A stretch of DNA of 64,000 nt from CAZFLD01 sp964519835 (lineage in GTDB: Bacteria; Spirochaetota; Spirochaetia; DSM-27196; CAZFLD01), in assembly GCA_964519835.1 (NCBI GenBank), contig CAZFLD010000002.1, positions 62,001 through 126,000 on the forward strand, given 5' to 3'. Below the pieces are notes generated by a model that saw nothing but the letters and a program-made list of their open reading frames with translations, made no database searches and was not told the DNA's origin. Below are positions 30,503 to 38,650 of this stretch, piece after piece. A program made the translations under genes and the position numbers. Numbering within the stretch: position 1 is the stretch's first letter; each line of letters starts with the position of its first letter.

Positions 30503-32663
30503 CTTCCGGAGTTCTCCCGCGAGTGTGGGCAATCCGGCAATTCTGATTCTTCGAATCCCGCTTATCTTGTTCCTCTGGATACACCTATACCTCCAGCTCA
30601 CGTGGCTCAGCCCGGTTTTTTTGGTGGTCTCGGCAGTGATCGCGACAGCCTGCGGTGCGGCACTTGGCGCCTCGCCCCTTCGCACTTGGATAGGCATCGC
30701 GCTTGTCCTCTTACTGCCGTGGATTATTCATGGCGGTGTCTCCCTAGGCCTCTCAATACAGCGTTTGTTGTCTCCGGGGCCGAGAACCGACACATTGGTC
30801 CTGCTGTTCGACCGTAACTATGTGCCCTCCGTGCTCCCGTTTGTCATCACCGCCCTGGGAACACTCTTATTCGTCCGGATACCGCGCTACCGACTCGTCG
30901 ACGCCGGCGTCAATGTCCTTCTTCTTGGGGCTCTGTTTTGGAACCAGGCCTTCCACCTGCTGACAATCTACGCAACCCCGTCGGGCGCCATGGCGGCCAT
31001 CGCAGGATTTGTGCTGTACCAGGTACTTGTGCTTGTCATGGCGCAGAGTTTCGAGGCGCGCGCGGCGTCGCGACGGAACAGTCGAAGGACCACACCTCGT
31101 CACCGAGGGAGGGCCGGGTCCATCCTGGGAGCAATCACGGCCGCACTGGTGCTGTTGGCGGCCCTCGGCGGCGTTGCGGGTTTCTTTTTTTCGCGGTATT
31201 CGGCCGACTCGGTGACCGAGGGTGGCGCCGGTTTGATACGGGAAAGCCTCTTTCGATTCGACTTTTCGGACTTTGTCAGCCTCGAATCCAACATCACGAT
31301 GGACGACGACCTTGTTCTCTTGTATCGACGGGACGGCAGCCCCTCGCGGGACCTGCTCAGGCGTTTTGTGCTCTCCGCATACACACCCCAACGTGGCTTT
31401 TTCCGCGACTCGACCAGACCGGAGGATCCGGTCCCTACGGAGGGCGTTGTCGAACGTTCCTTGGTCGAGCAGGACTACTTCCTTATCAATTTAGAACCGT
31501 CGGCGCTCTTGGGACTCAACTCTCCCGTTTCCCACGTATACCTCGAAAACTGGGACGACTCGAGCTTTATCGGCATGTACCGGGTCGACAGCCGGGTACC
31601 CGCCGGCCCCACCGGTGGTCTGGCCGACATCCGGCTTCCGGAGGCCATGGACGGGGTGACGGAGGCGTTTCGGACACACTACTTGGACTACGGGAACAAC
31701 GAGTTGGTGGCCGAGCTGGCGCGCGAGATCGTTGATGAAGGCGCCGGCCCCTACGCGGCGGCCAAACGAATCGAGCAGTATTTGAAGGCAAACTACTACT
31801 ACTCCCTCTCGCCTGGAATTTCGGCGTCGGGCAATCAGCTCCATCACTTTCTGTTCGATAGCAAAAAGGGATACTGTTCGTACTTCGCTTTTTCGATGGC
31901 GCTGATGCTTCGAAGCCTCGACATCCCGGCGCGAGTCGCCGTTGGCTTTTTCGCGCTGCCTGAGTTCTCAGTTATGAACATGTACCCGGTTCGTAGCGAC
32001 ATGGCCCACGCCTGGGTCGAGGTTTACTTCGGCAAATACGGGTGGATCGAATTCGATCCGACCTCTCAGACACCCGCTCCAGGCGAGGCGCTGCCCTTCT
32101 CGTTCAACACAAACACCAATGAGATACTCTCGCTGCTCGAAGAGGTTCTTAGGCAGGGCAGTATAGACGAGCTTCCCGAGATTGCCGGACCAGGCGTTCC
32201 GGCGGGGCGAAACGTGTGGGAGCAAATCGGTAGGCGCCTGACCGAGGCGGCAAACAGATGGTACATCTGGCTGCCGTTTCTCTACGTGCTCGTGGTGCTG
32301 CTTACTCGCGTTCCACTCGTGCCGCTTTTGGTTGCCCGCTTGCACGGCGAACAGAGACTTCGTATCTTGGCCGACTTTCGGCGCCTCGGGCGGCGCCTCG
32401 GGTCTCTCGGCATCAGGCGACGCTCCGGTGAATCGATAACCGATTTTGCACGGCGCGCGGAGGCCGACCGCGGGTTACAACTGGTAGAGGCCACGCGCCT
32501 TGTGCAGCTTGCTCGATTCTCGCCGCGTCCGGGCGGCGAGGGTCTGGACGAGCGGCGGCGCACTGCTTTCCGACGGGCGATGCGCTCGCTTCGGTCGCTT
32601 CCGCCGGGGCGCCGAATTGCAGCGGCCCTCCTGCCGAGCATCCCTCGGGGCCGCCCGTGGTAG
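30471..32663 (+). CDS. Membrane transglutaminase-like protein (TgpA type)
   Basis: A 730-residue protein with five or six N-terminal membrane helices (~22-240), a periplasmic transglutaminase-like domain (~415-535) and a C-terminal membrane helix (~590-612) leading to a cytoplasmic tail. The catalytic triad is visible: C469 (KKGYCSYFAFS), H513 (AHAWVEVYF) and D529 (WIEFDPTS). The layout matches TgpA/DUF3488 proteins that are encoded with MoxR and DUF58. The substrate is unknown; a periplasmic cell-wall or protein cross-linking role is plausible. It overlaps the DUF58 gene by 32 bp. Confidence 0.88.
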   Translation: MQELHTSKLFSFRSSPASVGNPAILILRIPLILFLWIHLYLQLTWLSPVFLVVSAVIATACGAALGASPLRTWIGIALVLLLPWIIHGGVSLGLSIQRLLSPGPRTDTLVLLFDRNYVPSVLPFVITALGTLLFVRIPRYRLVDAGVNVLLLGALFWNQAFHLLTIYATPSGAMAAIAGFVLYQVLVLVMAQSFEARAASRRNSRRTTPRHRGRAGSILGAITAALVLLAALGGVAGFFFSRYSADSVTEGGAGLIRESLFRFDFSDFVSLESNITMDDDLVLLYRRDGSPSRDLLRRFVLSAYTPQRGFFRDSTRPEDPVPTEGVVERSLVEQDYFLINLEPSALLGLNSPVSHVYLENWDDSSFIGMYRVDSRVPAGPTGGLADIRLPEAMDGVTEAFRTHYLDYGNNELVAELAREIVDEGAGPYAAAKRIEQYLKANYYYSLSPGISASGNQLHHFLFDSKKGYCSYFAFSMALMLRSLDIPARVAVGFFALPEFSVMNMYPVRSDMAHAWVEVYFGKYGWIEFDPTSQTPAPGEALPFSFNTNTNEILSLLEEVLRQGSIDELPEIAGPGVPAGRNVWEQIGRRLTEAANRWYIWLPFLYVLVVLLTRVPLVPLLVARLHGEQRLRILADFRRLGRRLGSLGIRRRSGESITDFARRAEADRGLQLVEATRLVQLARFSPRPGGEGLDERRRTAFRRAMRSLRSLPPGRRIAAALLPSIPRGRPW

Positions 32664-34516
32664 GGAAGACCCACGGCCGCACCACAACAAGCGCCCGCCC
32701 CCAAGGCGTTGCCGCGGCCGGTCGTCCGCGCCGACGCTCCGTGCCGGTCGCGCTCTGTGCCGTTGCGCTCCTTGTGGTCGGAACAAACGGCGTCGGGCAG
32801 GAAGAGGAGCTCTCCGCCGACTGGTACGCGAGTGAGGCGCGCCGGTCGATCCGCCTCGACCAGTTCCGCCGTGCGGTAGAGCTCCTCGAGGAGGCGCAAG
32901 AGGCATACCCGGATGCCCGCGATTTCCCGATTATCCTCGGCGATCTGTACTACGACGAGGAGCTCTACGGTCCGGCTCTCGACGCCTACCGGCAGGCCAT
33001 GGAGATTGCACCGGAAAACTACGTCATCCTTCATCAAGTGGCGGCAACCCTGAGCCGCCTGAACCGTGAACGGGAGGCAATCGAGCAGTATGAGCGCCTC
33101 CGGTCCCTCTTTCCCGACGATTCGGAGGCCTTTCCCCGCCTGGGCTGGCTCTACTTCAAGACTCATCAGCTCGAGGAGGGAGAGGCGGTGCTTCTCGAGG
33201 GCCTCGAGCTCTACCCGGACGACCGGCTGATCCTTATGACACTCGCTACCGTCTACGCGGCGATGTACGACTACGAGCGGTCCGAGCACTACTACATGGA
33301 ATCGATCGACCGGGCTGAGGCGACCGGTGACAACGCTTTCGCCGCCCTGGCCTACTACAACCTGAGTCTCCTGGAACGAGAGTTCCACCACTTCGATAGG
33401 TCCTTGGACTACACCAATCGGTCAATCGCGCGCATGGCTCGGGCAAGCGGCTATCTGGCCCGCGGGGAGCTCCTCGAGAAAACGATGAACCTTACCGCCG
33501 CCGAGGCGGAGTACGCGCGATCCTACGAAACGGATGCCGACGCCCCCTTTGCCCAAATCCGCTTGGCGGACCTCTATCGGAAAACCGGACGTCTCGACGC
33601 GGCAAAGGACGTGGCGGAAGAGGTCTTCCAGTCCGAGGACCTATCCTGGATCTACGGTTTTGGGACCGACGTAGATAGGCACCTCATGGAGATACACGAG
33701 CTGCTTGCCGACATCTACGAGGACCTCAACGAGCGGGAGAAACATCGGGCCATCGCCGGGTTTGGCGCCCGCCTATCAAACGTCGTGGAGCGGGCGCGTT
33801 TGGCAATCCTCGCCTGGTACCACCGCGGGCGGTTTGCGTTCTACGCGAATCGTGTGGCCGACGACTACCGCGAGGCGAACAACGAGCTGGACGCCGCCGC
33901 CACCTACATGGAAGCAACCCGGTCGCATCCGGATATTGCGCTTCGGTACTTGGAAGACGCCCGAAGGCTGGAAATGCCGCTTATCCCGGAGACACGAGGC
34001 GTGTATTTGGTCGAGGAAGCGAAGCTCCGGCGCTCCGAATCGCTTTTTAGAGAGTCCCTCTCTATTCTGAACCCGGAATGGGAGCAGAGCGTGCTGGAAG
34101 AGGCGCGACTCGAGCTTGCCAAGATTTTTGTGGAATCGGATCGACTTTCTGAAGCGGACACACTTATCGCGGCGGCCTATGACAAAAACCGCGGAGCATT
34201 TCGGCGAGAGGGCATCGGCGTGCCCGCGGTCGTCGAGACAAACGACCATCATCGAAGGCTAACCCGGTACCTCAGAGACGTTGGCTTTCGCACGGAAACG
34301 GTGCGGCCCGTCGTCCGGATTCGGGTTACCTTCACCGGCAACGGCCTGGCCGGATTCGCTCTCGACCCGATATACGCTTCGCAAGATGATGGAGCGGGAG
34401 CCGTCGAAGGCCGCAGTGACCCGGTCGCATCGGGCACGTTTCCGCTCGGGGAAGACATCAACTCGGGCCTGGCGGCCTTGGCCGAGCGGATTGCCGCCGA
34501 CGCCCTGCAGATGTGA
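32657..34516 (+). CDS. Exported TPR-repeat protein
   Basis: A 619-residue protein with an N-terminal signal-like segment (RRSVPVALCAVALLVVG, ~26-43) and many tetratricopeptide repeats, e.g. AVELLEEAQEAYPDA, YGPALDAYRQAMEIAPEN, REAIEQYERLRSLFPDD and AEAEYARSYETDADAP. It is probably periplasmic and a scaffold for partners. The GTG start overlaps the transglutaminase stop by 7 bp, making it the fourth gene of the MoxR operon. TPR proteins are recurrent companions of such modules. Confidence 0.82.
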   Translation: MVGKTHGRTTTSARPQGVAAAGRPRRRSVPVALCAVALLVVGTNGVGQEEELSADWYASEARRSIRLDQFRRAVELLEEAQEAYPDARDFPIILGDLYYDEELYGPALDAYRQAMEIAPENYVILHQVAATLSRLNREREAIEQYERLRSLFPDDSEAFPRLGWLYFKTHQLEEGEAVLLEGLELYPDDRLILMTLATVYAAMYDYERSEHYYMESIDRAEATGDNAFAALAYYNLSLLEREFHHFDRSLDYTNRSIARMARASGYLARGELLEKTMNLTAAEAEYARSYETDADAPFAQIRLADLYRKTGRLDAAKDVAEEVFQSEDLSWIYGFGTDVDRHLMEIHELLADIYEDLNEREKHRAIAGFGARLSNVVERARLAILAWYHRGRFAFYANRVADDYREANNELDAAATYMEATRSHPDIALRYLEDARRLEMPLIPETRGVYLVEEAKLRRSESLFRESLSILNPEWEQSVLEEARLELAKIFVESDRLSEADTLIAAAYDKNRGAFRREGIGVPAVVETNDHHRRLTRYLRDVGFRTETVRPVVRIRVTFTGNGLAGFALDPIYASQDDGAGAVEGRSDPVASGTFPLGEDINSGLAALAERIAADALQM

Positions 34517-34534
34517 GCGAGCCGTTTCCAGCTC

Positions 34535-35518
34535 CTACCAACGCATGATATTGCCGCCGTAGGTCAGGCCGGACCCAAAGCCAACCGTTACGATCAGATC
34601 ACCCCGTTCTAAGAGCCCTTTCTCATCCATCTCCGCAAGGGCAATGGGGATGGAGGCCGCGGATGTGTTCGCGTACTCTTCGATGTTCAAGTAAAATTTC
34701 TCTTTTGGGATGCCGAGCCGCTTTCCAGCGGCCTCGATAATACGAACGTTGGCCTGATGCGGCACGATGTAGCGAATATCGTCCACCGACAGGCCGTTTC
34801 CAGCTACGAGGTCGTGGATGGTCTTGCCGAGGGCCTGGACTGCGAACAAGTAGACCTTGCGGCCGTTCATCTTGAGAAACCGATCCTCTTCCGGTGTCTC
34901 TCCGGGAATGTACGGTGTTCGCGTACCACCGGCGGCGCGCAAGAGCGAATCCGCGTCGCGTCCGCGGGATCCGAGGATCGAGTCGAATATGTAGCTCCGA
35001 TCGTCGTTGCTCTTTGTAACCAGCGCGGCACCGGCGCCGTCACCAAAGAGAACACAGGTGGACCGATCCTTCCAATTCAAGATCTTGCTGTACACCTCGG
35101 CCCCGACGACAAGGACGTTCTCGGCGCCGCCTGCAACCACAAAGTTTCGCGCGGTTTCAAGGGCGTATACAAATCCGGTGCAGGCGGCGACTACGTCCAT
35201 CGCGCCGGCGCGCACCGCACCGATGGCGTTTTGCACAACACACGCGGTGGACGGCAAACCCACGTAGTCGGGGGTCGATGTTGCAAGGAGGATCAGGTCA
35301 ATTTCGTCGGCGCTGATGCCGGCGTGGCGCATAAGCTTCTCGGCTGCGGCCACTCCTAAGTCACTCGCAGCCTCATCTCTGGCCGCCAGGTGGCGGTATC
35401 GAATACCGGTATGGGAGTAGACCCAGTCGTCCGAAGTGTCGACGAACTCCGCCAATTCGGTGTTTGACATTCTTCGCGCCGGTACATGCGAGGAAACGGC
35501 TTTGATGTATGCGCGCAA
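34535..35518 (-). CDS. fabH: Beta-ketoacyl-ACP synthase III
   Basis: A 327-residue thiolase-fold enzyme that condenses an acyl-CoA primer with malonyl-ACP to start fatty acid synthesis. The catalytic triad is clear: Cys113 (AACTGF), His in VPHQANVRII and Asn in EEYANTSAASIP. The start is a TTG at 35518 with AAGGGGG 5 bp upstream. Other fab genes (fabG, fabF) lie 2.4 kb away on the opposite strand, so control is separate. Confidence 0.95.
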   Translation of the reverse strand: MRAYIKAVSSHVPARRMSNTELAEFVDTSDDWVYSHTGIRYRHLAARDEAASDLGVAAAEKLMRHAGISADEIDLILLATSTPDYVGLPSTACVVQNAIGAVRAGAMDVVAACTGFVYALETARNFVVAGGAENVLVVGAEVYSKILNWKDRSTCVLFGDGAGAALVTKSNDDRSYIFDSILGSRGRDADSLLRAAGGTRTPYIPGETPEEDRFLKMNGRKVYLFAVQALGKTIHDLVAGNGLSVDDIRYIVPHQANVRIIEAAGKRLGIPKEKFYLNIEEYANTSAASIPIALAEMDEKGLLERGDLIVTVGFGSGLTYGGNIMRW

Positions 35519-35568
35519 TCAAGCCCCCTTGTAATAGGCACCCATCTTACGGACGCCTTCGAGAGGGG

Positions 35569-36507
35569 TCAATTGCCGGAGTCGGAGAGGCCAAAACGCT
35601 CGGCGTGCTCTCCACTTCCGGCCGGCTCGACGTGCACGATAACATCGTAGACCTCCGGGACACGCTCGACGATGATTCGTTCGGTGTGCATGGCGACTTC
35701 GTGGGCGGCATAGACCGACATGTCCCCGTCCACTTCGATGTCGAGCACCACCACAAACACATGGCCGAGGCGCCTGATTCGAACCCGGTGCGGGTTCGAA
35801 GCATCAGGCACCTCGGAAACGGCAGCAAAGACCCGTTTGTACATCGTTGTATCCGTGGTCCCGTCCATGAGCTCGGTGTTGGTCTCAAAAAAGATGACAA
35901 CCGCGATGCGAATAATCCAGACGCTTACTAAAAGCGCCGCTATTGTGTCGATTTGTCGAAGGCCTGTTACCTGCACCAGGATCAACCCAACTATCACAAC
36001 AAGCGAGATACCCACGTCACCCTGCATGTTGCGACCGTTGGCGATAAGCATCTTGCTATCGATTTTCCTGCCAAGACGACGGAGGAAGACCGAAAGGCCG
36101 ATCTTTGCAACAAGCGACACACCGGTCACGATAAACGCGCCGGTTGTCGGCAGCGGGCTGTGAACTCCTGCTGCCATATGGCGGATGGACTCGAGCACGA
36201 GCTCGACGCCGGCAAAAAAGATGATAAACGAGAGTACTTTGGTTGCGAGGGTATCGGCCCGCGAGTAGCCGAACGGGAACTTCGCGTCGGGCGGTCGGGC
36301 CATGATGTGGGCCGTAACAAGGGTGAGCAGGCTTGCCAGAATATCGGCACCGGAATCGATGCCGTCGCTTATGACCGCGTAGCTCCCGCCGACAATGCCG
36401 ACCACAACCTTGGCAACCGTGAGGATCCCGTTGGCAGCGATCGCGATCCAGGAGGCACAAACGATCCGACGGTTTCTTTCGTCAATCGGCCTTGCTCCAA
36501 TCATCAC
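35569..36507 (-). CDS. Cation diffusion facilitator transporter, Mn-type metal site
   Basis: A 312-residue CDF exporter with six membrane helices and a cytoplasmic C-terminal domain (~215-300; RVRIRRLGHVFVVVLDIEVDG). By alignment with FieF the transport site consists of D51 and D55 in helix 2 (SDGIDSGAD) and N160 and D164 in helix 5 (NMQGD). An Asn in place of the usual His is the pattern of manganese exporters such as streptococcal MntE, so Mn(II) efflux is the best guess. The start is GTG at 36507 or ATG at 36504. A very long inverted repeat lies inside the gene (35765-35816). Confidence 0.9.
   Translation of the reverse strand: MMIGARPIDERNRRIVCASWIAIAANGILTVAKVVVGIVGGSYAVISDGIDSGADILASLLTLVTAHIMARPPDAKFPFGYSRADTLATKVLSFIIFFAGVELVLESIRHMAAGVHSPLPTTGAFIVTGVSLVAKIGLSVFLRRLGRKIDSKMLIANGRNMQGDVGISLVVIVGLILVQVTGLRQIDTIAALLVSVWIIRIAVVIFFETNTELMDGTTDTTMYKRVFAAVSEVPDASNPHRVRIRRLGHVFVVVLDIEVDGDMSVYAAHEVAMHTERIIVERVPEVYDVIVHVEPAGSGEHAERFGLSDSGN
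35765..35816. repeat. 52-bp inverted repeat inside the CDF gene
   Basis: CCGAGG, GCCTGA and TTCGAACCCG (35765-35787) face CGGGTTCGAA, TCAGGC and CCTCGG (35791-35816) around a 3-nt loop. All 22 paired positions match; the only flaws are one c/a mismatch and a 3-nt bulge (35801-35803). It encodes part of the cytoplasmic domain (around DASNPHRVRIRRLG) in frame. Confidence 0.85.
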
Positions 36508-36525
36508 GTTCGCCGTTTCCAGTCT

Positions 36526-37746
36526 CTATTGAAAGGCGTCCAACATCCTCTCGAGCTGCACACTCATTCCGGTCAGAAACTCGTTAAGGTCCTCCGGACT
36601 CAGATCCTCTTCCTTTGGTCCGGGAAACCTGCGCATGGCCTCTTCGAGGTTGCCCTCCGTGATAAATCCCGGGATGGCGGTTACCGGGTCGAGTTGTGAG
36701 ATCGGCCCGGTCACGATGTAGCCGTCTACCAGCTCTTCCAAAGCCAGCTCTTCGTCGGAGCCTTCGGGCACGTACGGCGTCGGAGGGAGCGAAAGCGCCC
36801 CAAACGCGTTGCCCACCACGCTAAATCCCTGGAACTGCTCCACGCCGTCTTTGCTAAACACCAGCGCGTCGATCGCTCCGGCCGTTGGGTAGTCGGTGCC
36901 GGTCATGGACTCCGTGCTTGGAATAGGATTATGGAACATAGCATTGGTGACACGACCGCCGATTTCGCCGTACACGATACGAGCCGCGCGGCGGGGATCC
37001 TGTATGCCGGCTTCACTCGCGCTCTCGGCATAGCTGAAGTCCTCATGCCGCGCGAGGGTGTGTTGCATGGGCAAAAGCGCGATGATGGTTTGCCCTTGGC
37101 GCACAAAATCGTCGAGGATGATCTGCGCGATATGGTTGTCCGGCGCCCCCCCCGGAAAAAGCTGTGCCAAGACCTCCGGATTTTCCGCATCTTCCTCGGT
37201 CTGAACGAGCTCGTAGTTAATAAACACACCCAAACCGATAATCCGAAACGGCTCGGCCCCGTCCTGCGCATCGTTGTTTACCTGCCACGCCGCCTCCACC
37301 AGATCGACGTACTCCTGGTAACCCGAGACTACAATGTTGTTAAACAAAAGGCGGTGAACGTCTTCCGCGTTGAAGGATGGCGCAGTCACGATGCGATCGA
37401 GCATCTCCTGGTCCCGGCTCAAAAACCAGTCTACCCCCACCGATCGATGCCCCGCTTGGTAGAGTCTTGGCACCGCGGCGGTTAGGTTGGCGATCGGCTC
37501 ACGGATTCGAGGGAAGTATCCGAGGAGGACCGCATCGTGGTTGTCCGCCAAGCGGACCAGGTACTCGTCGATGGGCCGGGCGATCTGATCATAGAGCTGT
37601 GTCAAGGTATTCACCGTCTCGGAATCGGTACGTCGGCCGATGGCGACGTTGTCTCGAGGCGAGATAATGTTGAATGGGTCGATCAAAAAAAAGACCGCTA
37701 CGCCGATCACGACGTACATAAGCGTTCTGGACTGTTTTCGTTCCAC
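36526..37746 (-). CDS. Membrane-anchored protein, possibly Tiki/ChaN-like fold
   Basis: A 406-residue protein with one N-terminal membrane helix (~10-27) and a large extracytoplasmic domain. The stretch AVLLGYFPRIREPIANL, HRSVGVDWFLSRDQEMLD and a Y-EYVDLVEAAWQVNN helix weakly recalls ChaN/erythromycin-esterase (Tiki-type) proteins, but the usual Glu/His of the first motif are absent, so this is only a suggestion. The frame extends to an ATG at 37803. The GTG at 37746 was preferred because a good promoter ends exactly 6 bp before it. It lies 18 bp upstream of the CDF gene and is probably co-transcribed. Confidence 0.65.
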   Translation of the reverse strand: MERKQSRTLMYVVIGVAVFFLIDPFNIISPRDNVAIGRRTDSETVNTLTQLYDQIARPIDEYLVRLADNHDAVLLGYFPRIREPIANLTAAVPRLYQAGHRSVGVDWFLSRDQEMLDRIVTAPSFNAEDVHRLLFNNIVVSGYQEYVDLVEAAWQVNNDAQDGAEPFRIIGLGVFINYELVQTEEDAENPEVLAQLFPGGAPDNHIAQIILDDFVRQGQTIIALLPMQHTLARHEDFSYAESASEAGIQDPRRAARIVYGEIGGRVTNAMFHNPIPSTESMTGTDYPTAGAIDALVFSKDGVEQFQGFSVVGNAFGALSLPPTPYVPEGSDEELALEELVDGYIVTGPISQLDPVTAIPGFITEGNLEEAMRRFPGPKEEDLSPEDLNEFLTGMSVQLERMLDAFQ

Positions 37747-37752
37747 CGCCGC

Positions 37753-37781
37753 AGTATAGCCGAAGCGCGTGCGCGCGTCCA
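37753..37781 (-). promoter_or_regulatory. Promoter of the anchored protein-CDF operon, leaderless type
   Basis: Reading leftward: TGGACG (37776-37781), a 17-bp spacer, TATACT (37753-37758), then 6 bp and GTG at 37746. Confidence 0.55.
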
Positions 37782-37810
37782 AGATGAGCTTGTCGACGCG
37801 CATTTTTATC

Positions 37811-37838
37811 GGTCAGCGGCCGAATTCGGCCGCCGACC
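37811..37838. promoter_or_regulatory. 28-bp palindrome next to the fabG promoter
   Basis: GCGGCCGAATTCGGCCGC (37816-37833) is a perfect 18-bp palindrome, extended to GGTC...GACC arms with one mismatch. It ends 3 bp before the fabG -35 box, in a gap between divergent genes, so it cannot be a shared terminator. An operator for fatty-acid control is a plausible reading. Confidence 0.6.
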
Positions 37839-37841
37839 GAC

Positions 37842-37871
37842 TTGACAGTGGCTTCTACCGCTCGCTAGGAT
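37842..37871 (+). promoter_or_regulatory. fabG-fabF promoter
   Basis: Perfect TTGACA (37842-37847), an 18-bp spacer and TAGGAT (37866-37871). The leader of ~28 nt carries AAGGAGG (37893-37899), 6 bp before the fabG ATG: a conventional, strong start. Confidence 0.7.
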
Positions 37872-37905
37872 TGATCCAATCGCAGTCCCGTCAAGGAGGA
37901 CACAC

Positions 37906-38649
37906 ATGCTTGTAAAGGGCAAAACGGCCCTCGTCACCGGCGGAGCCCGGGGCATAGGCAGAAAAATCGTCGAAAAGCTTATGGAAAACGGCGCCTCGGT
38001 CCACTATATCGACCTGCAGGAAGCCGATTCCCTCGCCGAGTATCGGCACATGGCAGGAAATTTGGGAGTAGAGGTGGCCTTCCACGAGGGCAACGTCGCC
38101 GATGAAGAGCAAATCACGTCGCTTGTTGAGGGCATCATCAAGGAGACGGGCGGCCTCGACATTGTTGTCAACAACGCGGGCATAACACGTGACGGTCTTA
38201 TCTTTCGAATGAGCGCCAAGGATTGGTCCGATGTGCTGTCGGTCAACCTCACCAGCGCCTTCTACATCTCGAAGGTCGTATCGCGGCACATGATCAAGGC
38301 GCGGGCGGGCTCTATCATAAACGTTGCGTCCATTGTCGGCGTTATCGGCAACGGCGGGCAGACAAACTACTCCGCCTCCAAGGCCGGGCTCATCGGGTTT
38401 ACCAAGAGTCTGGCGCGGGAAATCGCAGGTCGCGGTGTTCGTGTCAACGCCGTCGCCCCCGGCTTTATTCAGACACCGATGACCGACAAGCTGACCGAGG
38501 ATCAACGGACGGCGCTTCTCACACAAATTCCGATGGCCCGTTTGGGTCAGCCCGAGGAGGTTGCCAAGGTCATTCTCTTTCTCGCATCCGAGCTAGCCTC
38601 CTATTTGACCGGCCAGGTAATCCACATTACCGGCGGTATGGGTATGTAA
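37906..38649 (+). CDS. fabG: 3-oxoacyl-ACP reductase
   Basis: A 247-residue short-chain dehydrogenase that reduces 3-oxoacyl-ACP with NADPH in fatty acid elongation. It has the nucleotide motif TGGARGIGR, NNAG, the catalytic serine in NVASIVG and the YSASK motif (Tyr and Lys), with the family ending HITGGMGM. It has the best ribosome binding site in the window. fabF starts 1 bp after its stop, so the two form an operon. Confidence 0.95.
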   Translation: MLVKGKTALVTGGARGIGRKIVEKLMENGASVHYIDLQEADSLAEYRHMAGNLGVEVAFHEGNVADEEQITSLVEGIIKETGGLDIVVNNAGITRDGLIFRMSAKDWSDVLSVNLTSAFYISKVVSRHMIKARAGSIINVASIVGVIGNGGQTNYSASKAGLIGFTKSLAREIAGRGVRVNAVAPGFIQTPMTDKLTEDQRTALLTQIPMARLGQPEEVAKVILFLASELASYLTGQVIHITGGMGM

Positions 38650-38650
38650 C

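Noticed and set aside
35778..35800. tRNA fragment or attachment site suggested by GGTTCGAATC inside the CDF gene
   Set aside because: Only a T-arm-like stem is present; no acceptor or anticodon arm and no integrase or foreign DNA nearby.
37747..37803. ATG at 37803 as start of the anchored protein
   Set aside because: A TATACT promoter ends 6 bp before the GTG at 37746, downstream of that ATG, so the ATG would not be on the transcript. An ACCGATAA just before it looks like a sigma-28 -10 but lacks a -35 partner.
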